DNA of 64,000 nt from an uncultured Clostridia bacterium (GCA_944381155.1 CALWKA010000004.1:1-64000), one strand, 5' to 3'; positions 1 through 9,009 are shown, counted from the stretch's first letter. Notes: a model not told the origin generated them from the sequence alone. Made by a program: numbers and translations.

Positions 1-435
<435 letters not shown>

Positions 436-1216
436 AATTCGTTTATATTGATTTAAAACAAGTTTCAAATTTCAATAGATGCTAGATAGCATCAACGAAT
501 AGATTTATAAAATAACCTTCGCTCATTCGCTTGGCTAATTTCGTTGTCTAAAAAACTTGGAATTGATAAGAACTTTGTTCATTGAACATTGCCATAAGCA
601 ATTGCTTGCTTATTGTCTTACCATTGTACCTATTAAGATATAAATTGTCCTAACGAACCATTGGTTCGGCACCCTGCTTATGCTGAATGCAATATAAAGA
701 TAACACATATCAAAAACTTTGTCAACAGTTTTTTCAAAAAAAATTTAAAAAATTTTAAACTTTTTTTATTTTTTTATTAATTTTACGAAAATTTCCAATA
801 ATTTGTGCGTTTTAGGCATAAAATGGGCATAAAATACGCCAATTTTGATCAAATTTTAGACAAATCAAGTTTATTTTTTGCTCTTTTGACTTCTAAATTT
901 TCTAAAATTTTTCTTGATTTTTCATAAATTTTTAAAATTGATTGATAAAACTCGACCAATTTTTACTTATCCCATTACCCATTTTTGTGCACATTCAATC
1001 AAAATTGACCTTAAAAATTGGAAATTTGAAAAGAAAAAATGCCTAGTTGACTTTCATAACAAATACAATATCATTTTAAGGTTAAAGCAGAACGACTTAT
1101 TTTAAAATATACTCGTCAAATTCTACTATTTGAAGCATCTTAAAATATGATATAAGTTTTTTGTTTTTTATTATTACTAATGAAAGCCAATAGGCATTTT
1201 CTAAAATTGTATAGTG
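436..1216. other. rRNA leader and AT-rich spacer without a convincing gene
   Basis: From 436 to about 690 this is the 16S leader, read on the minus strand. It contains a short perfect hairpin (GATGCTA/TAGCATC at 478-493) and a GAACC/GGTTC hairpin near 655-670, plausible processing or antitermination structures. From 730 to 1216 the DNA is extremely A/T rich. A 63-codon frame at 914-1105 has no ribosome-binding site and low-complexity content, so I see no gene there. A weak hairpin (GCC/GGC) near 1182-1200 could end the neighbouring minus-strand gene. Confidence 0.6.
697..725 (-). promoter_or_regulatory. rRNA operon promoter (sigma-A type)
   Basis: On the reverse strand TTGACA (725-720), a 17-bp spacer and TATCTT (702-697) form a near-consensus promoter. 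Transcription would start near 690, giving a leader of about 255 nt before the 16S gene. A weaker second candidate, TAGGAC-18-TACAAT, lies at 652-623. The consensus -35 and the position upstream of 16S make this the likely main rrn promoter. Confidence 0.85.
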
Positions 1217-2494
1217 CTACGCGCTGGGAATTTCATCTAATAGCACTCCACTGTCTTCTAATATTTCCATTAAATTGCTAAAATCTGACAAAATTAAATC
1301 TTTGACTTGTTTATAATCTGGACTATCCGTGCTACCAACATTGATATATTTATCTTTTATACCTGTGCCATCGTCTATCGTTCCGCCCATAGATGAATAA
1401 TATCTAGCGGACGGCTCAATCAAACCTGCGTTTATAAGTTCGTCCATACTGCTCTCTTCAAAAGCGGTTGACAATGCTTGAGCTAAATTTGTAAGCGTCA
1501 CGCCATCATCAATCAATGATAACGCGCCTACAGACAATTCTTCGCTTGTGAATATGTCAGATATCTTCAAATTGGTTACGCTTTCGGATAGTTCTCCAAT
1601 CTTGAAATCTGCAAGTGTATTCATCAATTTGCTGACTTCATTTCCGTTTTTATCTTCGTAAATACCATCGCTGTCTTGATCTTCATAAGTCAATAGTTGC
1701 GCCACCGTCAATCCTTCAATTGCCTGACCTAATCCGCTAATTTGTGTCGAATCGGATATATTGTCAAAGAATGCTGGCAAGGCGATGTTGTATTCATCTC
1801 TCAACTCACCTATCGTGATTTTGGAATCAATATGAACTGAAATTGAACTGATAGCCTCGTTCAATGGAATATATCGCAACGCAACTTTTACTTGATTCGA
1901 TGATAGCGGAAAATCATAATCTTTGATGATTACACGCGATCTTGCTAAATCTATTGAATAATCAAATTCCACTGCTTCATTGAAGTCCGCGTCTTTATAC
2001 AGTTTCATATCTACCATATTAAAATAGTAAGTGTTAGTTTCATTAAGAATACTATCAATTTCAGTCATATCAATCACATTCTTTAATTCTTCTGCACTGA
2101 TATTTGATAGTTTATTTTGAAGTGCGTCCACAAGTTTTGGTAAAGGAACATCTTTCAAATCAGTTATATTTATGCCCACTATCTCGTCTTTGATCTCTAT
2201 ATCAAAATCTGATTGCAAATCATTCAGAGTATAACTATCAATATTTTGTGACAAATTGATTGCGTGCGTGACAAATTTATTCAATGTCAGATTGTTCAAA
2301 TCATCATTGCCTAAATCTAACTCGGTGTGAAATTTGTCATTTATCCAGTTTGGTGACGCTTTATAATAAAATAATGCCACGATTCCCGCTATCGCCGCTA
2401 TGCCAAATAGCAAGCCTATCAGCGCACCAAAGAAAAACGAACCAATTGATCCATTTCTGGACTTTCTTTCAATTTTCCCTATTTGTCTACTCAT
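1217..2494 (-). CDS. membrane-anchored extracellular protein with repeated short L-rich motifs
   Basis: A 425-residue protein of no family I recognise. A short basic, Ser/Gly-containing N-terminus is followed by one membrane span (about residues 18-42) with no cleavage site, so the roughly 380-residue remainder should lie outside the cell. The outer part repeats a short motif of hydrophobic-Thr/Lys-hydrophobic-x-(D/E)-L type at least eight times (for example YTLNDL, INITDL, ITIGEL, FKIGEL, LKISDI, VTLTNL). It also holds an acidic DQDSDGIYEDKNGNE stretch resembling a calcium-binding D-x-D-x-D-G loop. The start is supported by GGGG five bases before the ATG. The anchor layout is the same as in the giant protein at 12-23 kb, suggesting a shared surface system. 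Function unknown. Confidence 0.8.
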   Translation of the reverse strand: MSRQIGKIERKSRNGSIGSFFFGALIGLLFGIAAIAGIVALFYYKASPNWINDKFHTELDLGNDDLNNLTLNKFVTHAINLSQNIDSYTLNDLQSDFDIEIKDEIVGINITDLKDVPLPKLVDALQNKLSNISAEELKNVIDMTEIDSILNETNTYYFNMVDMKLYKDADFNEAVEFDYSIDLARSRVIIKDYDFPLSSNQVKVALRYIPLNEAISSISVHIDSKITIGELRDEYNIALPAFFDNISDSTQISGLGQAIEGLTVAQLLTYEDQDSDGIYEDKNGNEVSKLMNTLADFKIGELSESVTNLKISDIFTSEELSVGALSLIDDGVTLTNLAQALSTAFEESSMDELINAGLIEPSARYYSSMGGTIDDGTGIKDKYINVGSTDSPDYKQVKDLILSDFSNLMEILEDSGVLLDEIPSA

Positions 2495-2802
2495 ATTTAC
2501 CCCGTTTATAGTATTATGGCATAAATTACATTAAAAATAAAACGATTTCTTATGAATTTTTAAAAATATTGATGAATTTTGTTGTTTTAAGTATCAATTG
2601 ACACTCAAAAATTGTTGTGATTGATTATATGATTATTTTGCTGTGAAGTCTATTTTTTTAATATAAAAGGCGGAAGTGCGTTTTCAACGCCAACCGCCCG
2701 TCTGGGCGGTTCAAACGCTCGTTCGAGCGTTTACTTCCGCCACCCCTTCCCTGTCAATTTAAACAAAAAAATAAATTATTGCCAAGCAAACAATGAACAA
2801 TA
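2495..2802. other. spacer holding the cloverleaf
   Basis: This 308-bp spacer lies between two minus-strand genes. Apart from the cloverleaf at 2669-2741 it is plain AT-rich sequence with no reading frame of note. The part next to 2494 should contain the promoter of the downstream surface-protein gene, but I could not pick out a clear -35/-10 pair. Confidence 0.5.
2669..2741. other. GC-rich perfect cloverleaf (four-way junction) element
   Basis: A 73-nt block, GC rich in an AT-rich spacer, folds without mismatch into a closing stem and three hairpins. The closing stem is GGCGGAAGT (2669-2677) with ACTTCCGCC (2733-2741). Hairpin 1 is GCGTT/AACGC (2678-2690), hairpin 2 is AACCGCCC/GGGCGGTT (2692-2711), and hairpin 3 is AAACGCTCG/CGAGCGTTT (2713-2732). 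Junction gaps are 0, 1, 1 and 0 nt. It is not a tRNA: there is no T-loop, no anticodon-loop layout and no CCA. On the minus strand a short T-run (TTTTATATT) follows the closing stem, so it might act as an elaborate terminator for the gene ending at 2803. Alternatives are a structured RNA, a recombination site or a REP/MITE-like repeat. Confidence 0.85.
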
Positions 2803-3792
2803 TTAATTCAGCAAAAGTGAATTATTAAGAGGCTTATAAAACTCCTCTAATATCTTCGGAAAATATTTTCTTAAAGGCACATCCTGTTTTTCATATTCTT
2901 TCAATGCCTGTAAAACTGCGCGTGTGTGGATAAATCCTATATCCTCCTCTTGCTTTATTAGAGTCTCTTCATATTCCTCACCATAGAGATTATTTGAATA
3001 TAAAATTGTCGTACAACGAATAATTTGTTCATTGACATAAGTTGATATGGATCCATAGGCTAAATTTCGCATTTTTTCTTTCACTTCATCGGGGAGTGGA
3101 GGCATACGCCTAGCATCGAAATACTTGTCAGTGAGCGGATTGATCAATGGATGAGAAAATTCGTGTTGAATAAGGTCTAAATTTTTTTGTGACAGAAAGT
3201 ATGGCTCCAGTTTGTTTTCAGAAAATTTTGCACCCAAATTGCAAATACTCTGATCGCCATTTTCCACTGCATAATTGCAGTGTGTTTGAAGAGGCATAAG
3301 GTTTATAATATAATCACGTTCCAATTTTTCTTTGTAGAAATTATCCATATAATCAAGCAAATTTTCATCTACTTTGCTCTTCGTGTCTTCAATCCATTTT
3401 TGATACACCCGTGTATGTTTTTTATAAAATTCATCATACTTGGAGTCGATTGTAAAATTTCTAATTTCTTTTATGAATTCAAGGACTTTAGGACTCCTAC
3501 CTAAACGAGTTTCAAAAGGATATTTCAACAACTCATTGATACTAAAATCAGAGTTTAATTGCCACATTAACGCAATAGGTGCATCATAATTAAAACTCAA
3601 TTCGTGGATAATTTCAGTTAATAGTTTCACAGCCCTATGATTTTTGTACTGTGAAAAATAATTCTTCACATCCACAGCATAATCAAACTCGGTTGGCACC
3701 CTTAATTTCGGAATGCGGTCAAAATAATCTGTCAATGTGAGCATTATCTCCATAATCTCGGTACGTTTGTCTAAAGTATATTTGATTTTCAT
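2803..3792 (-). CDS. DUF4932-like putative zinc metalloprotease
   Basis: A 329-residue protein without signal peptide or membrane span, so probably cytoplasmic. An HEFSH motif at residues 210-214, in the context IQHEFSHPLINPL, is the HExxH zinc-binding signature of metallopeptidases, and Glu254 (in TYVNEQII) is a candidate third ligand. The sequence around the motif resembles the DUF4932 family, whose members carry a conserved HExxH followed by a hydrophobic-Asn stretch; this assignment is from memory of the family pattern. Residues 1-200 look mainly helical. GGAG lies 13 nt before the ATG, a rather long spacing. The gene stands alone between two spacers, and its substrate is unknown. Confidence 0.7.
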   Translation of the reverse strand: MKIKYTLDKRTEIMEIMLTLTDYFDRIPKLRVPTEFDYAVDVKNYFSQYKNHRAVKLLTEIIHELSFNYDAPIALMWQLNSDFSINELLKYPFETRLGRSPKVLEFIKEIRNFTIDSKYDEFYKKHTRVYQKWIEDTKSKVDENLLDYMDNFYKEKLERDYIINLMPLQTHCNYAVENGDQSICNLGAKFSENKLEPYFLSQKNLDLIQHEFSHPLINPLTDKYFDARRMPPLPDEVKEKMRNLAYGSISTYVNEQIIRCTTILYSNNLYGEEYEETLIKQEEDIGFIHTRAVLQALKEYEKQDVPLRKYFPKILEEFYKPLNNSLLLN

Positions 3793-3877
3793 ATTGTTAT
3801 TATATCTCCTAATAATTTTAATGTCTTAAACGTTAAATTTGTAGAATTTGAAACTAAATTCAATTAAACTAATATTT

Positions 3878-4219
3878 TCATAAAATTACAATCGTGCAAC
3901 CGGAATTTAACAAATACAAATCTCTATCCGCAAGTAAATCTGGGCAATAATTTATAGCGATTTTTCTAACCACATTGTTTGGTGTCCATCTATCGCAACA
4001 AGTGTAATCCTCAATTTTTCCTCTACGCTTCAATTCTTCACATTTTTTTAGGAAATTTACTTTGATCGCTCCGCCAACTCCGTGACTGCCATATCCGTGA
4101 ATGACTTTCATTACCTTGTATCCGCCTCTTTTATAACTCTCTACTTCTAACAAAAATTGAGCGATTGCCTCACTAACTGTCTGCCTATCAGATTTGATAT
4201 CAATAGTAATTAGTTCCAT
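3878..4219 (-). CDS. Smr-domain-like small protein
   Basis: About 113 residues from the ATG at 4219; the frame could begin nine codons earlier at a GTG (4246), but neither start has a clear Shine-Dalgarno sequence. The centre reads KVIHGYGSHGVGGAIK, matching the HGxGxGxL/I core of Smr (small MutS-related) domains, preceded by a predicted beta-alpha segment (ELITIDIKSDRQTVSEAIAQ). Smr domains are nucleic-acid nickases or binders in proteins such as MutS2. This copy is a stand-alone short version with a C-terminal Cys-containing extension (YTCCDRW, NSGCTIVIL). Catalytic activity cannot be judged from sequence. Confidence 0.65.
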   Translation of the reverse strand: MELITIDIKSDRQTVSEAIAQFLLEVESYKRGGYKVMKVIHGYGSHGVGGAIKVNFLKKCEELKRRGKIEDYTCCDRWTPNNVVRKIAINYCPDLLADRDLYLLNSGCTIVIL

Positions 4220-4445
4220 ATTGTAATTATTATATATGAAATTCACAAATATTGCAAATCAATTAGGACTTAATTGAATACAAAATGTAAGATTTTAAAT
4301 TAATATAATCTTCTTAATTTAAAAGCTATTCCCTTCCTGAATAATTGAGTGAATCGTTAGCGGGCAAGTTTTGATTGGCATAAATTTTACAACTCAGTTC
4401 TATTTGGGCAAAATTTTATCTCCAAACTAATAATGTGGTATATTA

Positions 4446-5015
4446 TTACTTCAAAATCTCAGCTTGCAATCTTTCCATAATATGTGGAAAATGTCTTTCG
4501 CAAAACCCATAAATACCTGTTTCTTTTTTGTCCAAAATGCCTAATTCGATAATCATATTAGAGATATATTCGTCAATCATTTTATTATATTCTTCTGTGT
4601 CGCAAAAATAATGTAGTTTGATTTTCGATTGGCTATTTAGTTCTTGTATGTAATTATATACATTATTAACCTTTTTGCAATTCAAGATTTTGACAGGACT
4701 CTCGCTTACAAGTTCACCACTGAATGTAGTCTTGCCTGCTACAAATGTTGAGGGATCTACTTCGTAAATATAGCATACGGCATTATCAAATATTCTTTTG
4801 AGGGCACCTTTGTAAGCCTCGTAGAAGAATGGTATATTATCTTTTATGCCATAAATCCCATCGAAACCGCCCGCCATTTCCTTTCCGCCAAAAAATAAAG
4901 AAAATTCCAAACTTGGTGTAGCATATACATAAGATTTTCCGTGCGTTGAAATACGAGGTTCTATGATTTTCAGATTTGGAATAGTTGATGTGTGATATAA
5001 CTTCATCTTTTTCAT
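4446..5015 (-). CDS. conserved hypothetical protein, possible ADP-ribosyltransferase-like fold
   Basis: A 189-residue soluble protein. The N-terminal pattern LYHTS...L.IIEPRISTHGKSYVYAT...SLFFGG resembles a group of clostridial hypothetical proteins that begin YH(T/G)S followed by a P-x-(I/V)-S-x-H-G-K-x-(Y/V)-V-(Y/F)-A-T stretch. The opening H and the YATPS segment recall the H-Y-E type layout of ART-like folds, but I see no certain catalytic triad, so this is only a suggestion. A TATAAT box at 5029-5024 ends 9 bp before the ATG at 5015, so the mRNA would be leaderless or start at Met4. No ribosome-binding site is visible. Confidence 0.65.
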   Translation of the reverse strand: MKKMKLYHTSTIPNLKIIEPRISTHGKSYVYATPSLEFSLFFGGKEMAGGFDGIYGIKDNIPFFYEAYKGALKRIFDNAVCYIYEVDPSTFVAGKTTFSGELVSESPVKILNCKKVNNVYNYIQELNSQSKIKLHYFCDTEEYNKMIDEYISNMIIELGILDKKETGIYGFCERHFPHIMERLQAEILK

Positions 5016-5333
5016 ATAATTTGATTATAACACAAAATTACAAATTTATATCAATATTTTAAATAAAATTCAAATAAAAAATAGATAACTTGAAGTTCAT
5101 ATCATCAATTTCTCTTGTTGTACTTCTAAGATAAAATACCAAAACTCAATATTGTGTTATTCTCTATTGATAATGAAATGATATATCTCATTTCATCGGC
5201 AATGTTCCTAATTTAGATGTAAGTATCATCAAATAATTTGAAAAAATATTATTTTTTTATTTTCTAAAATAATAAAAAGGAACTTCATCATTTAGCAAAG
5301 TCCCTTTACTTTTTTCCTCAAAACTTATTAACT
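5016..5333. other. spacer with a terminator and a perfect inverted repeat
   Basis: A 318-bp AT-rich spacer between clpX and the hypothetical gene. It contains the clpX terminator (5274-5307) and a perfect 9-bp inverted repeat ATGAAATGA/TCATTTCAT at 5173-5196 with a 6-nt loop. The repeat has no T-run on either side, so it looks more like an operator or RNA hairpin than a terminator. No gene is apparent. Confidence 0.6.
5274..5307 (-). terminator. rho-independent terminator of tig-clpP-clpX
   Basis: In the minus-strand RNA AAAGGGACTT pairs with AAGTTCCTTT (one G-U), with a 12-nt loop, followed by TTTATTATTT. It starts about 26 bp after the clpX stop. The stem sequence is nearly the same as in the terminators at 40225 and 43748. 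Confidence 0.85.
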
Positions 5334-6608
5334 TTATGCTGTTTGCTTTTTCTCTTTGAGTTTCGGTTTGGCTTTGATGATTTTTGCTTTTGCGTTCTTG
5401 TTAATAAAATCAGCAGTTATGACAATTCGTTCAATATTGTCTTCAAAATGATAACTATACATAACATCAAGCATACGCTCTTCAAGAATAGTCCTCAATC
5501 CTCTAGCACCGGTCTTCAGTTCTATAGCTTTCTTGGCTACAGCAGTAATTGCCTCAGGCTCGAAAGACAAATCAATTCCGTCCATTTTGAACATTTGAAT
5601 ATATTGTTTCGTGATGGCATTCTTTGGTTCTACCAAAATTCGCTCCAACGCTTTTTCATCTAGACTGTCAAGACAAGCAACGATAGGAAGCCTACCAACA
5701 AATTCTGGAATCATACCATATTTTATCAAATCTTGTGGTTGAATATTTTCGAATTTGTTTAAAGATTCTTCCATCTCTTTTTTCTTGACACTAGCTCCAA
5801 AGCCTAAAGAAGATGCACCATTTCGTTCACTGATTATTTTATCAAGTCCAACAAACGCACCGCCACAAATAAACAAAATATTGGTCGTATCAATTTTAAT
5901 ATTTTCTTGTTGCGGATGTTTTCTTCCGCCCTGTGGTGGAACGGAAGCAATCGTTCCTTCCAAAATTTTCAATAAAGCCTGTTGCACTCCTTCCCCGCTC
6001 ACATCGCGTGTGATGGATACATTTTGAGTCTTTCTTGCAATTTTATCTATCTCATCAATATAGATTATGCCACGCTGTGCCTTTTCAATGTCGTAATCAG
6101 CATTTTGAATAAGTTTCAACAAAATATTTTCAACATCGTCACCAACATAACCCGCTTCTGTCAGCGCCGTGGCATCGCTTGAAGCAAACGGCACTTTCAG
6201 CGTCTTGGCAAGCGTTTTTGCAAGCAAAGTTTTCCCGCTTCCTGTAGGACCAACCAACAACACATTAGATTTTTCCAATTCCACTTCATCTTGCGAATTG
6301 TCGCGTTTGATAGTGTTGTAATTTATGCGCTTATAATGATTATATACAGACACGGCAAGGATCTTCTTCACTTCGTCCTGCCCAATAATGAATTCGTCTA
6401 ACTTTTGCTTGATTTCTTGCGGTTTAATCAGATCTATAAATTCATTTTTTTCGCTCTGTCGTGTGCGGTGATTAAAATCCATAAGATCTTTGCAAATGTT
6501 CAAACAATCTTTGCAAATGAAACAATCACCTTCCGGATTGCTAATGATATCCGTCAATTCGCGTGCAGGACGCCCACAGAATGAGCAAATAGTTTCTATC
6601 TCTTTCAT
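5334..6608 (-). CDS. clpX: ClpX, ATP-dependent unfoldase of the ClpXP protease
   Basis: A AAA+ unfoldase that feeds tagged or unfolded proteins into ClpP. Counting from Met at 6608 (424 residues), the N-terminal zinc-binding domain has Cys8, Cys11, Cys32 and Cys35. Walker A is GPTGSGKT at 120-127, the pore loop GYVG at 153-156, and the Walker B acidic pair (IDEID) at 185-186. The ClpP-docking loop is LGF in SSLGFGAS. The frame could open 18 bp upstream at a TTG, but AAAGGAGAGT sits directly in front of the ATG at 6608, which is clearly the start. It is the last gene of tig-clpP-clpX, separated from clpP by 53 bp containing a hairpin. Confidence 0.97.
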   Translation of the reverse strand: MKEIETICSFCGRPARELTDIISNPEGDCFICKDCLNICKDLMDFNHRTRQSEKNEFIDLIKPQEIKQKLDEFIIGQDEVKKILAVSVYNHYKRINYNTIKRDNSQDEVELEKSNVLLVGPTGSGKTLLAKTLAKTLKVPFASSDATALTEAGYVGDDVENILLKLIQNADYDIEKAQRGIIYIDEIDKIARKTQNVSITRDVSGEGVQQALLKILEGTIASVPPQGGRKHPQQENIKIDTTNILFICGGAFVGLDKIISERNGASSLGFGASVKKKEMEESLNKFENIQPQDLIKYGMIPEFVGRLPIVACLDSLDEKALERILVEPKNAITKQYIQMFKMDGIDLSFEPEAITAVAKKAIELKTGARGLRTILEERMLDVMYSYHFEDNIERIVITADFINKNAKAKIIKAKPKLKEKKQTA

Positions 6609-6627
6609 ACTCTCCTTTATTTGCAAA

Positions 6628-6653
6628 ATACAGACGAAAACATCAGTCTGTAT
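6628..6653 (-). promoter_or_regulatory. intercistronic hairpin between clpP and clpX
   Basis: A perfect 8-bp stem ATACAGAC/GTCTGTAT with a 10-nt loop lies between the clpP stop and the clpX ribosome-binding site. On the minus strand it is followed by TTTTGC, too short a T-run for an efficient terminator. It may act as a partial terminator or mRNA processing point that sets clpX below clpP. Confidence 0.55.
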
Positions 6654-6661
6654 CTTTATTT

Positions 6662-7243
6662 TTAATTTTTTCGTTTATCGTATATCTTGTCCACCAAGCC
6701 ATATTTCAATGCTTGTTTAGCGTCCAAGAAATTGTCTCTATCCGTATCTTTTGTAATCGTTTCAAGGCTTTTGCCCGTGTTGTCTGCTAAAATTTTGTTC
6801 AAACTCTCTCGTGTCTTTTGAATGTGACGGGCGTGAATCTCAATGTCTGATGCTTGACCTTGCGCTCCGCCAAGTGGTTGATGAATCATCACTTCGCTAT
6901 GAGGAAGACAAATTCGTTTACCCTTCGTACCGCTAGACAAAATCACCGCTGCCATACTTGCTGCCATACCAATGCAAATGGTAGATATATCGCATTTTAT
7001 ATATTGCATAGTGTCATAGATTGCAAGCCCAGCTGTCACACTGCCACCCGGACTATTGATGTACATAAAGATGTCTTTGTCCGGATTTTTGCCTTCCAAA
7101 TAAAGCAATTGAGCGACAACTGTATTAGCAGTTTGGTCATCAATCTCGCCAGATAGGAAAACGATTCTGTCTTCCAAAAGTCGCGAATAGATATCATAAC
7201 TGCGCTCAACATTGCCAACCTGATCAATAACCATAGGTATCAT
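6662..7243 (-). CDS. clpP: ClpP, serine peptidase subunit of Clp protease
   Basis: At 193 residues this is the normal length for ClpP, which forms the barrel-shaped cytoplasmic protease that works with ClpX and other Clp ATPases. The catalytic triad is visible: Ser96 in GMAASMAA, His121 in [10 protein letters not shown], and Asp170 in DTDRDNF. The spacing matches E. coli Ser97/His122/Asp171. The substrate-binding segment [16 protein letters not shown] is intact. AAGGAGAG stands nine bases before the ATG. The gene follows tig with a 78-bp gap and precedes clpX, the order common in low-GC Gram-positives and proteobacteria. Confidence 0.98.
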   Translation of the reverse strand: MIPMVIDQVGNVERSYDIYSRLLEDRIVFLSGEIDDQTANTVVAQLLYLEGKNPDKDIFMYINSPGGSVTAGLAIYDTMQYIKCDISTICIGMAASMAAVILSSGTKGKRICLPHSEVMIHQPLGGAQGQASDIEIHARHIQKTRESLNKILADNTGKSLETITKDTDRDNFLDAKQALKYGLVDKIYDKRKN

Positions 7244-7321
7244 AATCTTCTCTCCTTATATTTATTTGAATTGTTTGTAAATTTATTACAGAAAATCAAT
7301 TTTTATCAAAAATTCTTAATA

Positions 7322-8605
7322 TTAGATAATTTCATTGTTGTTTCTCAAAAATTCTACCAATTTCTTCATAAGAATTTCATTTGCAATATGATTTATCATA
7401 TCATTATTAACTTGCTTCTTGAATTCTTCCACCGTCTTTCCGGTATTTTTTGCCATTTCTTCGATTTTTTCGTCGATATCTTTTTCTATCAAGTCTAGAT
7501 GCTCATCTCGAATAAGTTTTTCCAATACCAAACGCCCTTTCACTTGTCTACGCGAATTTGCTTTCACTTCTTCTTTGAATTGATCCATTGTCTTGCCAAT
7601 ATATTTCACATAGTCTTCAAGTTTCAAGCCTTGATATTGCATTTGAGCGTTCAGCCCATTCATTTGGCGATCAAACTCTTCATCCACCATCGCTTCAGGC
7701 ACATTCAATTCGGTGTCGTCAATGACTTTGTCTAGAATATCGTTGTCCAACTCCAATTCATTTCGCTCGTCCGCTTCTTTTTCAAGGCGGGTGCGAATGC
7801 TCTCTTTGTATTTGTCTACCGAGTCAAATTCCGTAGAATTGGAAACAAATTCTTCATTAAGTATTGGCATTACGCGCTCGCGTATATTTTTAATTTCAAC
7901 TTTAAATGTGGCAGGTTTGCCTGCTAAATCTTTTGCGTGATAATCTTTTGGGAAAGTGACGACCACATCTTTTTTGTCCCCAATATTGAGCCCAACCAAT
8001 TGATCTTCAAAATTGTCGATAAAAGATTTGCTACCAATCTTTAATTGATAATTGTCCGCCTTGCCACCTTCAAACTGCTTGCCGTCAATATATCCATCAA
8101 AGTCTAGCGTAACAAAATCGCCTTCTTTCACTGGCTTTTTCGTTTCGACCAATCGAGAGGCGCGCAACAACTCCTTATTGATTTCTTCTTCAACATCTTT
8201 ATCTGTTATCTCCGTCTTTTTCTTTTCGAACTTCAATCCCTTGTATGGAGCGAGTGTGAAATCTGGCACACATACAATAGTCATCAATAGTTCGACTCCA
8301 GATTTGTCCAATTTTTTAATATCAAGTTTTGGCGCGTCAACCGGCTTGATATCTTCATTTTCACGCAAAACTTGCGTATACGCTTTGTAATACACTTCAT
8401 CTAGCGCTTCGTTTACAAATGCGCCTTCACCATAACTTTTTTCAATAATATTCCTAGGTGCGTGACCTTTCCTGAACCCTGGAATATTGAATTTCCCCTT
8501 ATTTTTTTCATACGCGGAATTAAGGCTATCCTGCCAATCTTTTTCATCAAGGCTCACTTTTGCCTCATAAATTCCATTTTCTTTCTTCTCTACTTTCAGT
8601 ACCAT
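7322..8605 (-). CDS. tig: Trigger factor, ribosome-associated chaperone
   Basis: A 427-residue protein with all three domains. The N-terminal ribosome-docking domain has the signature GFRKGHAP at residues 43-50. The central FKBP-type prolyl isomerase domain begins near DFVTLDFDGYIDGKQFEGG (about 160-250), and a long helical C-terminal chaperone domain follows. It binds nascent chains at the ribosome exit tunnel. AAGGAGATTAGT precedes the ATG and a good promoter lies just upstream (8664-8636). It is the first gene of tig-clpP-clpX, linking nascent-chain folding with Clp proteolysis. Confidence 0.97.
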   Translation of the reverse strand: MVLKVEKKENGIYEAKVSLDEKDWQDSLNSAYEKNKGKFNIPGFRKGHAPRNIIEKSYGEGAFVNEALDEVYYKAYTQVLRENEDIKPVDAPKLDIKKLDKSGVELLMTIVCVPDFTLAPYKGLKFEKKKTEITDKDVEEEINKELLRASRLVETKKPVKEGDFVTLDFDGYIDGKQFEGGKADNYQLKIGSKSFIDNFEDQLVGLNIGDKKDVVVTFPKDYHAKDLAGKPATFKVEIKNIRERVMPILNEEFVSNSTEFDSVDKYKESIRTRLEKEADERNELELDNDILDKVIDDTELNVPEAMVDEEFDRQMNGLNAQMQYQGLKLEDYVKYIGKTMDQFKEEVKANSRRQVKGRLVLEKLIRDEHLDLIEKDIDEKIEEMAKNTGKTVEEFKKQVNNDMINHIANEILMKKLVEFLRNNNEII

Positions 8606-8635
8606 ACTAATCTCCTTATAAATATAGACTTGTGT

Positions 8636-8664
8636 ATTTTATCATACAATTAAAATTAAATCAA
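8636..8664 (-). promoter_or_regulatory. promoter of tig-clpP-clpX
   Basis: Reverse strand: TTGATT (8664-8659), a 17-bp spacer, TAAAAT (8641-8636), about 30 bp before the tig start codon. It lies at the very end of the preceding minus-strand gene. No CtsR-like or HrcA-like operator is recognisable next to it. Confidence 0.7.
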
Positions 8665-9009
8665 TCAAATTAGCACAAAAATTCCTACGATTATGAAAAG
8701 TATCGCGCATATGTAGGACACAATATTTATACGCTTTTTTTGCTTGTATAATGTGGAAAATTCAGCATTTATCTCTATAGATTGTTCATCATTCAATTCA
8801 TTTTCTTTATCCAAAATTTTGTCGATTTCCATTTGTCTTTTGACGATTTTGTCCGTTCTATCTATGGCAAAAAAGACTATGCCAACTGACAAAAAGAAAA
8901 AACCAAAAGACTGGCAATACTTATTTTGATTGCCCACAATCAAGAGTATAAATCCTACAAACAAACTCACCAAACAAATGGTGAGTTTTAAGTTAAACTT
9001 AAATTTCAT
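8665..9009 (-). CDS. small membrane protein with three predicted spans
   Basis: About 114 residues from the ATG at 9009; a TTG two codons upstream is a less likely start. Hydrophobic stretches near residues 7-25, 31-48 and 93-112 flank a charged middle part (DRTDKIVKRQMEIDKILDKENELNDEQSIE), so the protein probably has three spans with one long soluble loop. I do not recognise the family. It begins 7 bp after the stop of the other small membrane gene, has no strong ribosome-binding site of its own and is probably translationally coupled to it. Function unknown. Confidence 0.65.
   Translation of the reverse strand: MKFKFNLKLTICLVSLFVGFILLIVGNQNKYCQSFGFFFLSVGIVFFAIDRTDKIVKRQMEIDKILDKENELNDEQSIEINAEFSTLYKQKKRINIVSYICAILFIIVGIFVLI

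Noticed and set aside
914-1105. 63-codon plus-strand frame upstream of the rRNA promoter
   Set aside because: No ribosome-binding site, low-complexity Lys/Asn/Phe content and extremely AT-rich DNA; best explained by chance.
2669-2741. Cloverleaf read as a tRNA or tRNA-like gene
   Set aside because: Stem lengths and loops do not fit (2-4-nt loops, no T-psi-C or D-loop bases, no CCA end).
2669-2741. Cloverleaf as a simple rho-independent terminator
   Set aside because: Only four T follow on the minus strand and none on the plus strand, and three internal hairpins are not needed; kept as a possibility but not as the call.
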